Assembly: GCA_014860445.1 (NCBI GenBank)
Contig: JACZJT010000012.1
Location: 1 to 64,000 of the forward strand
DNA length: 64,000 nt
Direction of reading: 5' to 3'
From: Burkholderiales bacterium
GTDB lineage: Bacteria > Pseudomonadota > Gammaproteobacteria > Burkholderiales > SG8-39
Under the pieces are notes generated by a model. That model searched no databases. It saw only the letters and a list, made by a program, of their open reading frames with translations, and had not been told where the DNA came from. A program made the translations under genes and the position numbers. Below are positions 24,095 through 33,045 of this stretch, in pieces (the stretch's first letter is position 1; every line of letters starts with the position of its first letter).

Positions 24095-25816
24095 GTGGAC
24101 CGGCGCGAGTTCCTCCACGTCCTGGGGATGGCCGCCGCCTGCGGCCTGCCCCTGACGGCGTTTTCTGCACGCGCTAACGCGCAAACCGCGGCCAGGCTCT
24201 ACGACCTGCCGCGTTTCGGCAACACGCACCTGCTGCATTTCACCGACTGTCACGCGCAGTTGCTGCCGGTTTATTTCCGTGAACCGAACGTCAATCTCGG
24301 CGTGGCGGATATGAGCGGGAGACCCCCCCATCTCGTCGGGGAGGCGCTGCTCAAGCATTTCGGCATCAAAGCCGGCACTGCGGAGGCGCACGCCTACACC
24401 TTCCTTGATTTCGAACATGCGGCCAGGACTTACGGCAAGGTCGGCGGATTCGCCCACCTTGCTACCCTGGTGAAACAGATGAAGGCGAGTCGACCGGGCG
24501 CGCTGCTGCTCGACGGCGGCGACACTTGGCAGGGTTCGGCCACCGCGCTGTGGACCCAAGGCCAGGACATGGTCGACGCCGGCAAGCTGCTGGGCGTGGA
24601 CGTGATGACCGGGCATTGGGAGTTCACGCTCGGCGCAGAGCGCGTGCGCCATGTGGTCGATAACGATTTCAAGGGCAAGATCGATTTCCTCGCGCAGAAC
24701 ATCAAGACCGCCGACTTCGGCGATCCGGTGTTCCCGCCGTATGTGATCAAACCGATCAATGGCGTGCCTGTGGCCATCGTCGGACAAGCGTTTCCGTATA
24801 CGCCGATCGCCAATCCGCGCTACATGACGCCGGACTGGAGTTTCGGAATCCAGGAAGAAACCCTGCAGAAGGCGGTCGACGAGGCGCGCGCCAAAGGGGC
24901 GCAGGCCGTGATCCTGCTCTCGCACAACGGCATGGACGTGGACCTCAAGCTCGCCACGCGCGTGCGCGGCATCGATGCAATACTCGGCGGGCATACCCAC
25001 GACGGCGTGCCGGCACCGACGATCGTGAGCAATGCCGGCGGCAAAACCCTGGTCACCAACGCCGGCTCCAACGGCAAGTTCCTGGGCGTGCTGGATCTCG
25101 ATGTCAAAGGCGGTAAAGTCGTCGATTTCCGCTACAAGCTGCTGCCGGTGTTCGCCAATCTGCTGCCCGCCGACGCTGAGATGCAGGCCTTGATCACCAG
25201 GGTGCGCGCTCCGTACACGGAAAAACTCGGCGAGCAACTTGCGTTGACCGAAGGACTGCTTTACCGCCGCGGCAGTTTCAACGGCACCTTCGATCAACTT
25301 GTACTCGAGGGCCTGATGGCGGAAAAAGATACGCCGATCGCTTTCTCGCCTGGATTCCGCTGGGGCACCAGCCTGCTGCCTGGCGAGCCTATTTTGATGG
25401 AACATCTGATGGACCAGACGGCCATCACCTACCCCTACACCACGGTGACGGAAATGACGGGGGAGACCATCAAGTTCATTCTCGAGGACGTGGGCGATAA
25501 CCTGTTCAACGCCGATCCCTACTATCAACAGGGGGGCGATATGGTGCGCGTCGGCGGACTGAGCTATACCTGCGATCCCAACGGCAGAACCGGCGCGCGC
25601 ATCAGTGACATGTCGATCAAGGGCAAACCGCTTGACGCCGCCAAGACATACAAAGTCGCGGGCTGGGCGCCAGTGTCGGCGGAAGCGAAAGCGAGGGGCG
25701 GCGAACCGATCTGGGATCTGATGGCTCGCTACCTGCGTAGTCGTAAAGTCATCAAGCCCATGCAACTCGAACTGCCGCGGCTGAAGGGCATGGAAGGGAA
25801 TGGCGGCCTCGCCTGA
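24095..25816 (+). CDS. soxB: S-sulfosulfanyl-L-cysteine sulfohydrolase SoxB
   Basis: SoxB releases sulfate from the SoxY-bound intermediate. This 573-residue protein starts with an RR-type signal (DRREFLHVLGMAAACGLPL). The dimanganese metallophosphatase-fold ligands are visible: HFTDCHAQL (Asp51, His53), LLDGGDTWQGS, TGHWEFTLG in place of the usual nucleotidase NHE, LLSHNGMD, and GGHTHDG. A 5'-nucleotidase C-terminal domain follows (about 370-550). The start is a GTG at 24095. Its 3' end overlaps the next gene by 17 bases. Confidence 0.96.
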   Translation: MDRREFLHVLGMAAACGLPLTAFSARANAQTAARLYDLPRFGNTHLLHFTDCHAQLLPVYFREPNVNLGVADMSGRPPHLVGEALLKHFGIKAGTAEAHAYTFLDFEHAARTYGKVGGFAHLATLVKQMKASRPGALLLDGGDTWQGSATALWTQGQDMVDAGKLLGVDVMTGHWEFTLGAERVRHVVDNDFKGKIDFLAQNIKTADFGDPVFPPYVIKPINGVPVAIVGQAFPYTPIANPRYMTPDWSFGIQEETLQKAVDEARAKGAQAVILLSHNGMDVDLKLATRVRGIDAILGGHTHDGVPAPTIVSNAGGKTLVTNAGSNGKFLGVLDLDVKGGKVVDFRYKLLPVFANLLPADAEMQALITRVRAPYTEKLGEQLALTEGLLYRRGSFNGTFDQLVLEGLMAEKDTPIAFSPGFRWGTSLLPGEPILMEHLMDQTAITYPYTTVTEMTGETIKFILEDVGDNLFNADPYYQQGGDMVRVGGLSYTCDPNGRTGARISDMSIKGKPLDAAKTYKVAGWAPVSAEAKARGGEPIWDLMARYLRSRKVIKPMQLELPRLKGMEGNGGLA

Positions 25817-26774
25817 GCGGGTCCTGAGCCTCCTGCGCGTACTTGTGGGTTGTGGCTTCGCGATGTTCGCCGCCGCTGCATTTTCCGAAGCAGCGATCAG
25901 CGTAAGGCCGGTACGCGTCAGCGATCACGTCTGGTATGTGCAAGGGCAATCAGGCCCCGCCTCCGCGGCCAACCAGGGTTATATCTCGAATGCCGGTTTC
26001 GTCGTGACCTCCGAGGGGGTGGTCGTGATCGACGCGCTGGGCACGCCGGCGCTGGGCCGCGCGCTGCTCGCGGCGATACGCAGCGTCAGCGCCGCGCCGA
26101 TCCGGCGCGTCATCCTCACCCACTATCATTCCGACCACTTCTACGGACTTCCGGCGTTCAAGTCCGCCGGCGCCGAAATCTGGGCGCACCGGCGCGCGCG
26201 CGAATATCTCGAGAGCAGCACGGCGCCGGCGCGCCTGGCGCAACGGCAGCGCGTCCTTGGGCCCTGGCTGGACCAAGACACGCTGCTGCTGCCGCCCGAC
26301 CGCTGGCTGGATGGCAGTACCGCATTCGTACTCGGCGGACTGCATTTCGACCTGATTTACGTCGGCCCGGCGCATGCGCCCGACGATATGGTCGTGGTCG
26401 TGCGCGAAGATCGGGCGCTGTTTTCCGGCGATCTGGTGTTCTCCGGGCGCGTGCCCTTCGTCGGCGATGCCGACAGCCGGCGCTGGCTCGCCGCGATGGA
26501 TGTCCTGCTCGACCAGAATCCAAAAGTGATGATACCCGGACACGGCGCGGCCTCGATCGATGCCGCGGCGGATCTCGTGTTCACGCGCGACTATCTGCGC
26601 TATCTGCGCGCAGCCATGGGCAAGGCGGCCGAGGACATGCTGCCTTTCGAAGAAGCCTACCAGCAGACGAACTGGAGCCGCTATCAGAACCTGCCCGCGT
26701 TCGATGCAGCGAACCGCGCCAATGCCTACGGCACTTACCTGCTGATGGAGCGCGAGTCGCTGCAGAAACAGTAG
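25800..26774 (+). CDS. SoxH-like metallo-beta-lactamase-fold hydrolase
   Basis: A 324-residue exported protein with a hydrophobic N-terminal signal (about 8-31) and a metallo-beta-lactamase fold. The zinc motif is LTHYHSDHFYGLP (HxHxDH, about 102-114). Further ligands are GPAHAPDD, FSGDLVFSG and PGHGAASID. Such proteins occur at the ends of sox clusters (SoxH) or as quinoprotein-relay hydrolases; their substrate is not established. It overlaps soxB by 17 bases, implying co-expression. Convergent cbiX follows nine bases later. Confidence 0.83.
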   Translation: MAASPERVLSLLRVLVGCGFAMFAAAAFSEAAISVRPVRVSDHVWYVQGQSGPASAANQGYISNAGFVVTSEGVVVIDALGTPALGRALLAAIRSVSAAPIRRVILTHYHSDHFYGLPAFKSAGAEIWAHRRAREYLESSTAPARLAQRQRVLGPWLDQDTLLLPPDRWLDGSTAFVLGGLHFDLIYVGPAHAPDDMVVVVREDRALFSGDLVFSGRVPFVGDADSRRWLAAMDVLLDQNPKVMIPGHGAASIDAAADLVFTRDYLRYLRAAMGKAAEDMLPFEEAYQQTNWSRYQNLPAFDAANRANAYGTYLLMERESLQKQ

Positions 26775-26783
26775 CGCGCGGCG

Positions 26784-27164
26784 CTATGCGGCTGCGCCGC
26801 GCGAGACCCAGTCGCTGATCGCCTGCAGTATCTCGGGTGCCTCGCCTATCGCGGACATGACGCGAAACTCGAGCAGTGGATGCTGTTCTCGCAACTTAGC
26901 CACCATCCTCGGCAAGTCCTGTTTCAGATGGCCGCCCTGAGCCATGAACAGGGGCACGACGGTCACGCGCCGCGCGCCCTGCGCTGCCGCCCGCTCCACG
27001 GCAGCTTCGAGCGTCGGCGTCATGAAATCCTGAAACGCCAATTCGACCTGCGCCTCCGGGCGCGCCGCCTGTACTTGCTGCTTGACGATGCCGAAGGGCA
27101 CGGCCCATTCCGGGTCGCGTGCGCCGTGCGCAAACAGGATGATGGCCTGGCTGCTGGAATTCAT
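26784..27164 (-). CDS. cbiX: CbiX-type cobalt/sirohydrochlorin chelatase
   Basis: A 126-residue single-domain chelatase (short CbiX/SirB half) that inserts Co2+ or Fe2+ into sirohydrochlorin for cobalamin or siroheme synthesis. The metal His is in LFAHGARDPEW (His14) and a second one in PLFMAQGGHLKQDLP (about 72-86). Short CbiX proteins work as homodimers. Siroheme would serve sulfite or nitrite reductases. The metal cannot be told from the sequence. It is followed 43 bases upstream on the same strand by the MFS gene. Confidence 0.87.
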   Translation of the reverse strand: MNSSSQAIILFAHGARDPEWAVPFGIVKQQVQAARPEAQVELAFQDFMTPTLEAAVERAAAQGARRVTVVPLFMAQGGHLKQDLPRMVAKLREQHPLLEFRVMSAIGEAPEILQAISDWVSRGAAA

Positions 27165-27207
27165 ATACCTGCCTCTTTGCTGTCGATCTGATTTGCGCGG
27201 AACACGA

Positions 27208-28554
27208 TCACGCCGGCGCCTGATAGATATTGCGGCAGCGCGTCTCGACGATCATGAACGTGCTCAGCCAGCCCATCAGTGCAAAGGCGAAGAGTACCGC
27301 AAGGCCGATGCGCCAGTCACCCAGGGCGTGCTTCGCGCCCCGACTGGAAAGATCGAGTCCCAGCCCTACCAAGGGCTGCAGCAGCGCCGGCCCGAGAAAG
27401 CCGCCGGTGTTGACGACGCTGGTGGACATGCCTGAGTAAGCCGGTGGATTGACCTCCTTCGCGCAAGACCAGACCAGCGTAATCGCCGAGAACGTGGCCC
27501 CCATGAGCGCGAACACGCCCAGCGAAACCGCCAATGGCAAGGCCCCGCCCCAAAGCCAGGGCAGCCAGCACAGCACATAGAGGCAACCGAGTACGCGCAT
27601 CAGCGGCGTGCGCCTCCCGATGCGATCCGACAGCGCGCCCACGGCGAGCGAGCACAGCGCAAGGCCCAGGACCATGAAGCTGACATGCAATGCGGCGAGT
27701 TGCCGCTCCATGGCATGCGTCTCGCGCAGATAAGGTATCGCCCACAGTCCGCCCCAGGAAAGATAAGAGCCGGCCATGCCCAGCTGCATCACGAATCCGG
27801 GCCAGGTGCGCCGGTTCGCGAGCACCGTTGCAAGGGCCAGCCTCCAGTTCTCCCGCGCCGGCGGATACTCGGGCTTGCCTTCCAGCTGCTGCATCGACGG
27901 CAAGCCCAATTCGCGCGGATTGTCGCGCAGGAACATCCAGGTCAGCACCGCCAGCATGATCGACACGACACCGGTACCGACAAAGACGCTGCGCCAGGAG
28001 CCGTGCGCTGCAACCCAGGCCAGCGGCACCGTCGACAGCAGTCCGCCCATGTTGCCGATGAGCATCAGCAAGCCGGTCATGGTCGCGAAGCGGCGTTCTG
28101 AAAACCAGGCGGCGTTGAGCTTAAGCGCCGAAATGAAGGCCACCGACACGCCCAGCCCGACGAGAAAACGTCCCAGCAGTGCGATGCCGAAATTCGGTGC
28201 CAGGCCGAACAGCACGGACCCGGCCCCCGCCACCAGCGCCCCTGCCGTGAACAGCTTGCGCGGTCCCAGCGTGTCGGCGAGAATACCGGAGGGAACCTGC
28301 ATGGCGAAATAGACATAGAAGTAGGTTGCGGCCAGCAGTCCCAGGGAAGCGCTGGAGGTCGCGAACGCGTGCTGCAATTCACCCGCAATTGCGCCAGGCG
28401 CGAGACGGTGAAAGAACGCCAGCACGAAGGCCGTGGCGCCCAGCGCAAAGGCGGTCCAGCGCAAGCGCTGGACGCGCTTCAATGAATCGGTAATGATTTG
28501 CTCCTGCGAGGACCTGTTCTCGGTAGCTGCGCGCCTGCCGGGCCGCAATCGCAT
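27208..28554 (-). CDS. major facilitator superfamily transporter
   Basis: An MFS carrier of about 12 transmembrane helices. Family motifs are visible: PSGILADTLGPRKLFTAG (loop 2-3 motif), GLGVSVAFISALKLNAAWF, and VGALSDRIGRRTPLMRVLG between helices 8 and 9. The central cytoplasmic loop is around residues 210-235. The substrate is not identifiable. The start is uncertain: the ATG at 28554 is used here, but an AGGAGC ribosome-like site lies further in, before ATC-ATT codons near 28497, and the conserved region begins around LRWTAFALG. Confidence 0.82.
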   Translation of the reverse strand: MRLRPGRRAATENRSSQEQIITDSLKRVQRLRWTAFALGATAFVLAFFHRLAPGAIAGELQHAFATSSASLGLLAATYFYVYFAMQVPSGILADTLGPRKLFTAGALVAGAGSVLFGLAPNFGIALLGRFLVGLGVSVAFISALKLNAAWFSERRFATMTGLLMLIGNMGGLLSTVPLAWVAAHGSWRSVFVGTGVVSIMLAVLTWMFLRDNPRELGLPSMQQLEGKPEYPPARENWRLALATVLANRRTWPGFVMQLGMAGSYLSWGGLWAIPYLRETHAMERQLAALHVSFMVLGLALCSLAVGALSDRIGRRTPLMRVLGCLYVLCWLPWLWGGALPLAVSLGVFALMGATFSAITLVWSCAKEVNPPAYSGMSTSVVNTGGFLGPALLQPLVGLGLDLSSRGAKHALGDWRIGLAVLFAFALMGWLSTFMIVETRCRNIYQAPA

Positions 28555-28632
28555 TCTAGCACTGCGCCCGGCGGGTAATCGGAACCCGGTGACAGGAAAG
28601 AAATCCGTACGCACGAATACAAAGGATACGAT

Positions 28633-29253
28633 ATGGACAGCATCAAACCGTTACGCAGCTTCGTCCAGGACATGACGGGCGCAGTAGAAAAATTCGGCCA
28701 GGACGAGGCAGCGATGCTGCGCGAGGGAAAGATGCTGCTCGCACGCCTGATCGCGCGCGACGACTGGCTGCCGCCGGAGTTTGCGCAGGTTCACGCCGAC
28801 ACCTACCGCCAATACCTGCTTTACTGCGATCCGCTGGAGCGATTCTCGGTGGTGAGCTTCGTCTGGGGGCCCGGGCATAGCACGCCGGTGCACGACCATA
28901 CGGTATGGGGACTGGTCGGCGTGCTGCGCGGGTCCGAAAAATGCGAGGAATACGAACGCGCGGGCGATGACCAGCCCATGCGCAAGACCGGCGAACACAT
29001 CGTCGAACCCGGCGGCATCGATGCGGTCTCCCCCACCGTAGGAGACATTCACATCGTTTCGAACGCGCTCGCCGACCGGCCGGCGATCAGCATCCATGTT
29101 TACGGCGCCAACATCGGCGCAGTGAAGCGCCATGTCTATGTGCGCGAAACCAGTGAAATCAAACCGTTCGTTTCCGGTTATTCCAACAACACGGTTCCGA
29201 ACCTTTGGGATCGGTCCGCGGAAATGCGCGCGGACGCCGCCGCAGCGCGCTGA
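28633..29253 (+). CDS. cupin thiol dioxygenase (3-mercaptopropionate/cysteine dioxygenase), Gln-type
   Basis: A 206-residue cupin that would oxidise a small thiol to its sulfinate using Fe2+ and O2. The iron triad is His87 and His89 in TPVHDHTVWG, plus His140 in VGDIHIVSN. The Ser-His-Tyr network is in SIHVY (153-157). From family knowledge, Gln60 in YRQYLLY matches the Gln of 3-mercaptopropionate dioxygenases that contacts the substrate carboxylate, so this is more likely a 3MDO than a classical cysteine dioxygenase. Its TGA overlaps the next gene's ATG. A second paralogue begins at 30897. Confidence 0.87.
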   Translation: MDSIKPLRSFVQDMTGAVEKFGQDEAAMLREGKMLLARLIARDDWLPPEFAQVHADTYRQYLLYCDPLERFSVVSFVWGPGHSTPVHDHTVWGLVGVLRGSEKCEEYERAGDDQPMRKTGEHIVEPGGIDAVSPTVGDIHIVSNALADRPAISIHVYGANIGAVKRHVYVRETSEIKPFVSGYSNNTVPNLWDRSAEMRADAAAAR

Positions 29254-30410
29254 TGCCCGGAAGCGACACCACGCAGACTGCAAGGACCCGGCTGGCCGCC
29301 CTGACCCTCCTGGTACTCACAGCCCTGGCCGGTTGCGCGACGGACGATTCCCTGCGGCAAACCCCGGCTCCGCGCCCTGAAGAGGTGCGCGCCCTGATTA
29401 CAGACCTGCTCCCCGCCGGCACCCCTGACAGGCAGGGCTGGGCCGCGGACATTTACGCCGCGTTCGCCGCGATGAAAATAGCGCCGAATCCGCCAAACAT
29501 CTGCGCCGTACTTGCGATTACCGCGCAGGAGTCGAGCTTTCGCGCCGACCCCTCTGTCGCCAATCTGGCGAAGATTGCGTGGGCGGAAATCGACCGGCGC
29601 GCCGAGCGGGCGGGCGTGCCTGCGCTCGCCGTGCATCTGGCGCTGCAACTCCCCTCGCCCGGCGGCAAAAGCTATAGCGAGCGCATCGACAAGGTCAGAA
29701 CCGAGCGGGACCTGAGCCTGATATTCGAGGACTTCATTGCCATGGCGCCCCTGGGCGCGCTACTGTTCGCACGCCTTAATCCCGTGCGCACAGGCGGCCC
29801 GATGCAGGTGAGCATCGCCTTCGCCGAGCAACACGCCAAAGACCGCCCCTACCCTTACCCGGTGAACGGCTCGATCCGCCACGAGGTGTTCACGCGCCGC
29901 GGCGGCATGTACTTCGGTATCGCCCACCTGCTCGACTACCCCGCGGCCTACGACGATCCCCGCTACCGCTTCGCCGACTTCAACGCAGGGCGCTACGCGA
30001 GCCGCAACGCAGGTTTCCAGAACGCGGTGAGCCTCGCGTCCGGCATTCCGCTCGATCTGGACGGCGACCTGATTCGCCACGATGCGGACGCCTCCAAACC
30101 CGGCAGCACGGAGCTGGCGGTGCGCGCGTTACGCGATGATCTGGACATGGGGCGCGACGCAATACGCAGCGCGCTCGAGCAAGGCGACGGCGCGGCATTC
30201 GAACGCACTACGCTCTACAAAAAGGTATTCGACCTGGCCGACCGCCTGGCGCGCAAACCGGTGCCGCGCGCAGTGATCCCGCACATCGCACTGAAAAGTC
30301 CGAAGATCACGCGCAAGCTCACAACCCAATGGTTTGCCGACCGTGTCGAGAGCAGGTATCGCCCCTGCCTGGCGCGAGCGCGGGCCGCGTCGGCTGCGAA
30401 CAGCAAGTAG
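29253..30410 (+). CDS. DUF1615 lipoprotein
   Basis: A 385-residue lipoprotein of the DUF1615 family. The signal peptide ends in a lipobox LAGCATDD (Cys about 28). The domain shows AITAQESSFRADP, FARLNPVRTGGPMQVSIAF and NGSIRHEVFTRRGGMYFG, giving it a lysozyme-like look (Glu in a QESSF context, as in lytic transglycosylases). That activity is an inference. The ATG at 29253 overlaps the dioxygenase stop (TGATG), so the two are co-translated. The upstream in-frame extension to 29205 lacks a signal sequence. Confidence 0.82.
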   Translation: MPGSDTTQTARTRLAALTLLVLTALAGCATDDSLRQTPAPRPEEVRALITDLLPAGTPDRQGWAADIYAAFAAMKIAPNPPNICAVLAITAQESSFRADPSVANLAKIAWAEIDRRAERAGVPALAVHLALQLPSPGGKSYSERIDKVRTERDLSLIFEDFIAMAPLGALLFARLNPVRTGGPMQVSIAFAEQHAKDRPYPYPVNGSIRHEVFTRRGGMYFGIAHLLDYPAAYDDPRYRFADFNAGRYASRNAGFQNAVSLASGIPLDLDGDLIRHDADASKPGSTELAVRALRDDLDMGRDAIRSALEQGDGAAFERTTLYKKVFDLADRLARKPVPRAVIPHIALKSPKITRKLTTQWFADRVESRYRPCLARARAASAANSK

Positions 30411-30514
30411 TCGCCCTGTTCGTATTCAAGGCTGATCTTCCTCCACCTACCGCAGTACCCGCTTCCTGTGTTTAAATTGACCCCTCATGGTTTGAAAGCC
30501 GCAATGGAGACCCT

Positions 30515-30856
30515 ATGGCCCACACTTACGAGGAACTGAAGCACAAGCCCCTGGCCGAGCTGCGCGAAATCGCGGCCGGCATCACCCACGAAGCGGTGCA
30601 GGGCTATACGCAGCTGAACAAGGACCACCTGCTCGTGGCCCTGTGCACCGCGCTAGCCATCGACATGAAGGCCCACAAGGAAGTGAAGGGCATCGACAAA
30701 GGCGCGGTCAAGGCCCGCATCAAGGAATGGAAGGGAAAACGCGATGCCGCACTGGCTGCGCACGACCGCAAGGCGCTGAAGCTCGCGCTGGACCAGATAC
30801 ACCATCTGAAGCGCACCATGCGCAAGGCAATGGTCAGGCAGCCGGCGGCAAAATAA
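30515..30856 (+). CDS. Rho N-terminal-like small helical protein
   Basis: A 113-residue, highly charged, mostly helical protein. The first 45 residues (ELKHKPLAELREIAAGITHEAV, then LNKDHLLVALC) resemble the SAP-like Rho N-terminal domain that binds nucleic acid. The rest is a basic helical hairpin ending in Lys-rich sequence. Function is unknown; an RNA- or DNA-binding role is plausible. It lies between the DUF1615 lipoprotein and the second thiol dioxygenase, with a 104-base gap upstream and 40 bases downstream. Confidence 0.65.
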   Translation: MAHTYEELKHKPLAELREIAAGITHEAVQGYTQLNKDHLLVALCTALAIDMKAHKEVKGIDKGAVKARIKEWKGKRDAALAAHDRKALKLALDQIHHLKRTMRKAMVRQPAAK

Positions 30857-30896
30857 GCTTCGAATTCGCCCGGTTCGCGCGAGCGCAGAGCCCCTG

Positions 30897-31496
30897 ATGA
30901 ACATCCCGCGCCTGCGCGATTTCATCGTCGCCATGACCGTACTCGTGCAGCGCCACGGCCGCGACGAACTGGCGATGCTGCGCGAAGGCGGCCGGCTCCT
31001 TGCCGGGCTGATCGCGCACGACGACTGGCTGCCGGATGCGTGCGCCGCTACGCATCGCGCCCACCATCAGGAATATCTATTGCATTGCGATGCACTGGGA
31101 CGCTTCGCGGTGCTCAGTCTCGTACTCGCCCCGGGACAGAAAACGCCGGTGCACGACCACACAGTCTGGTGCCTCATCGGTGTGCTGCGCGGGACCGAGT
31201 GCATAGCCGAATACCGGCACGAGGGCGAGGGTGCGCCGATGCAGAAGACCGGCCAGCATCTGTGCCGCGCCGGAAGCATCGATGTCGCCTCGCCCACGGT
31301 GGGCGACATTCATGTGATGGCGAACGAACAGCGCGACCAGACGGCGGTCAGCATCCACGTCTACGGCGCCGACATAGGCGCGCTGATGCGGCGTACCTAT
31401 TCGGTCGCCACCGGCGAACCGCGTGCCCTGGTTTCGGGCTACGCCAACCGGCTGCTGCCGAATGTCTGGGACCGCGCGCTCGAACCCCGCGCCTGA
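30897..31496 (+). CDS. cupin thiol dioxygenase paralogue with Gln-to-Glu change
   Basis: A 199-residue paralogue of the protein at 28633, alignable along its whole length. It keeps the iron ligands (His86, His88 in TPVHDHTVW; His139 in VGDIHVMAN) and SIHVY (152-156). At the substrate-carboxylate position the Gln is replaced by Glu59 (HQEYLLH against YRQYLLY). An acidic residue there should disfavour a carboxylate substrate, hinting at a different thiol such as an amine thiol. That is inference. The ATG at 30897 follows a 40-base gap; no strong ribosome site is evident. Confidence 0.82.
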   Translation: MNIPRLRDFIVAMTVLVQRHGRDELAMLREGGRLLAGLIAHDDWLPDACAATHRAHHQEYLLHCDALGRFAVLSLVLAPGQKTPVHDHTVWCLIGVLRGTECIAEYRHEGEGAPMQKTGQHLCRAGSIDVASPTVGDIHVMANEQRDQTAVSIHVYGADIGALMRRTYSVATGEPRALVSGYANRLLPNVWDRALEPRA

Positions 31497-31515
31497 GCGC
31501 TCGCGGTGCGCGGCT

Positions 31516-32949
31516 CTACAACACCTTGCCCGGATTCATGATCCCCTGCGGATCGAGCGCAGCCTTGATGCGGCGCATCAGGTCCATCTCCAGCGGCGAT
31601 TTGTAGCGCAGGATCTCCCCGCGCTTGTACTGGCCCAGGCCGTGCTCGGCCGAGATCGAGCCGTCAAAGCGCGCGACACAATCGTGCACCACGCGGCTCA
31701 CCTTGCCCGCCCCCGCGATGAACGCGTCCTCGTCGTCGCCTTCCGGCGGGGCGATGTTGTAGTGCAGATTGCCGTCGCCCAGATGGCCGAAGGTGAGCAT
31801 GCGCACGCCCGGAAAAGCGCGCTGCAGCGCGGCGTCGGTGGCGGTGATGTATTCGGCGATGCGCGAGATCGGCACCGAGACATCGTGCTTGATCTGCTTG
31901 CCTTCGTGCACCTGCGCCTCGGGAATGTTCTCGCGCAAGGCCCATAGCGCTTCGGCCTGCGCCTCGCTGGCCGCCACGGCCGCATCGAGCACGAGCCCGC
32001 TTTCGCTCGCCTCGGAAAGCGCGGCCTCCATGCTTGCATCGAGGCTCTCCGCGCTCGCGGTATCGGAAAGCTCCAGCAGCACGTACTGTGCATGCGCCTG
32101 CGCCAGGGGCATGCGCGTCGCGGGAAAGTGTTTTGCCACCAGCGCAAGGCAGGCTGCCGACATCAGCTCGAAACCGGTGAGCCGGTCGCCGCAGGCGCCC
32201 TGCACGCGCGACAGCAGCTGCAATGCGCTGCCCGGGTCGGCAAGTGCCACCAGCGCGGTGGCCCTGGCCCGCGGTTGTGGATAGAGTTTCAGCACCGCCG
32301 CCGTAATGATCCCCAGGGTGCCCTCCGCCCCGACGAAAAGCTGCTTCAGATCGTAACCGGTGTTGTCCTTGCGCAGCCCCCTGAGACCGTCCCAGATCTG
32401 CCCGTCGGGCAGCACCACTTCGAGGCCGAGCACCAGATCGCGCGCATTGCCGTAGCGCAGCACCGCCGTACCGCCGGCGTTCGTGGACAGGTTTCCGCCG
32501 ATTTCGCAGCTGCCTTCGGCAGCGAGCGACAGCGGAAACAGGCGGCCGGCTTCGCTTGCGGCCTGCTGCACATTGGCGAGCACGCAGCCGGCCTCGACCG
32601 TGATGGTATTGTTGACGGCATCGACCGCACGAACGCGGTTCAGGCGCGACAGCTTGAGCACGATCTGCGCCCCGCCGGGCCCGAATCGACCGGCATCTTC
32701 CAGTGACAGCGGCGTAGCCCCGCCGCACAGGCCGGTGTTGCCGCCCTGGGGTACGACTGCCGTGCTCGTCTCGGCACAAAGCTTCACCACCGCCGCGACT
32801 TCCTCGGTCGAGGCCGGTTTCACGACCGCGAGCGGCTCGCCGCTGTAGCGCTTGCGCCAATCGACGGCGTGGGGCGCGATATCCTGCGCACCGGTCAGCA
32901 GCCCCGCGTCGCCGACAATGGCGCGCAGTCTTTCGATCAGTTGTGTCAT
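31516..32949 (-). CDS. FAD-linked D-2-hydroxyacid dehydrogenase (D-2-hydroxyglutarate/D-lactate type)
   Basis: A 477-residue flavoprotein of the vanillyl-alcohol-oxidase fold. The FAD domain shows VVPQGGNTGLCGGATPL (about 65-81), EIGGNLSTNAGG (about 149-160) and GAEGTLGIITAAVLKLYP. The C-terminal domain has GHLGDGNLHYNI and EHGLGQYKRGEI, the substrate/metal region of D-2-hydroxyglutarate and D-lactate dehydrogenases. Exact substrate is not certain. Transcribed leftward, convergent with the second thiol dioxygenase. It follows the TRAP permease gene after a 96-base gap with a hairpin. Confidence 0.87.
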   Translation of the reverse strand: MTQLIERLRAIVGDAGLLTGAQDIAPHAVDWRKRYSGEPLAVVKPASTEEVAAVVKLCAETSTAVVPQGGNTGLCGGATPLSLEDAGRFGPGGAQIVLKLSRLNRVRAVDAVNNTITVEAGCVLANVQQAASEAGRLFPLSLAAEGSCEIGGNLSTNAGGTAVLRYGNARDLVLGLEVVLPDGQIWDGLRGLRKDNTGYDLKQLFVGAEGTLGIITAAVLKLYPQPRARATALVALADPGSALQLLSRVQGACGDRLTGFELMSAACLALVAKHFPATRMPLAQAHAQYVLLELSDTASAESLDASMEAALSEASESGLVLDAAVAASEAQAEALWALRENIPEAQVHEGKQIKHDVSVPISRIAEYITATDAALQRAFPGVRMLTFGHLGDGNLHYNIAPPEGDDEDAFIAGAGKVSRVVHDCVARFDGSISAEHGLGQYKRGEILRYKSPLEMDLMRRIKAALDPQGIMNPGKVL

Positions 32950-32973
32950 GTGTTGGTGTTCAAGGGTCGCAGA

Positions 32974-33008
32974 CTTCGAAGTGTTCGATTTTAGTCGAAC
33001 ACCCGAAG
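32974..33008 (-). terminator. hairpin between TRAP permease and dehydrogenase genes
   Basis: CTTCG-AA-GTGTTCGA on the left pairs with TCGAACAC-C-CGAAG on the right around a six-base loop, giving 13 paired bases with one small internal loop. It sits 38 bases past the TRAP permease stop in the direction of transcription. No U-tract is visible on either strand, so it may terminate inefficiently or stabilise the TRAP mRNA end. Confidence 0.5.
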
Positions 33009-33045
33009 CCCGCGCATAGAGATTACGGAGCGAGACTTTCCCGGT

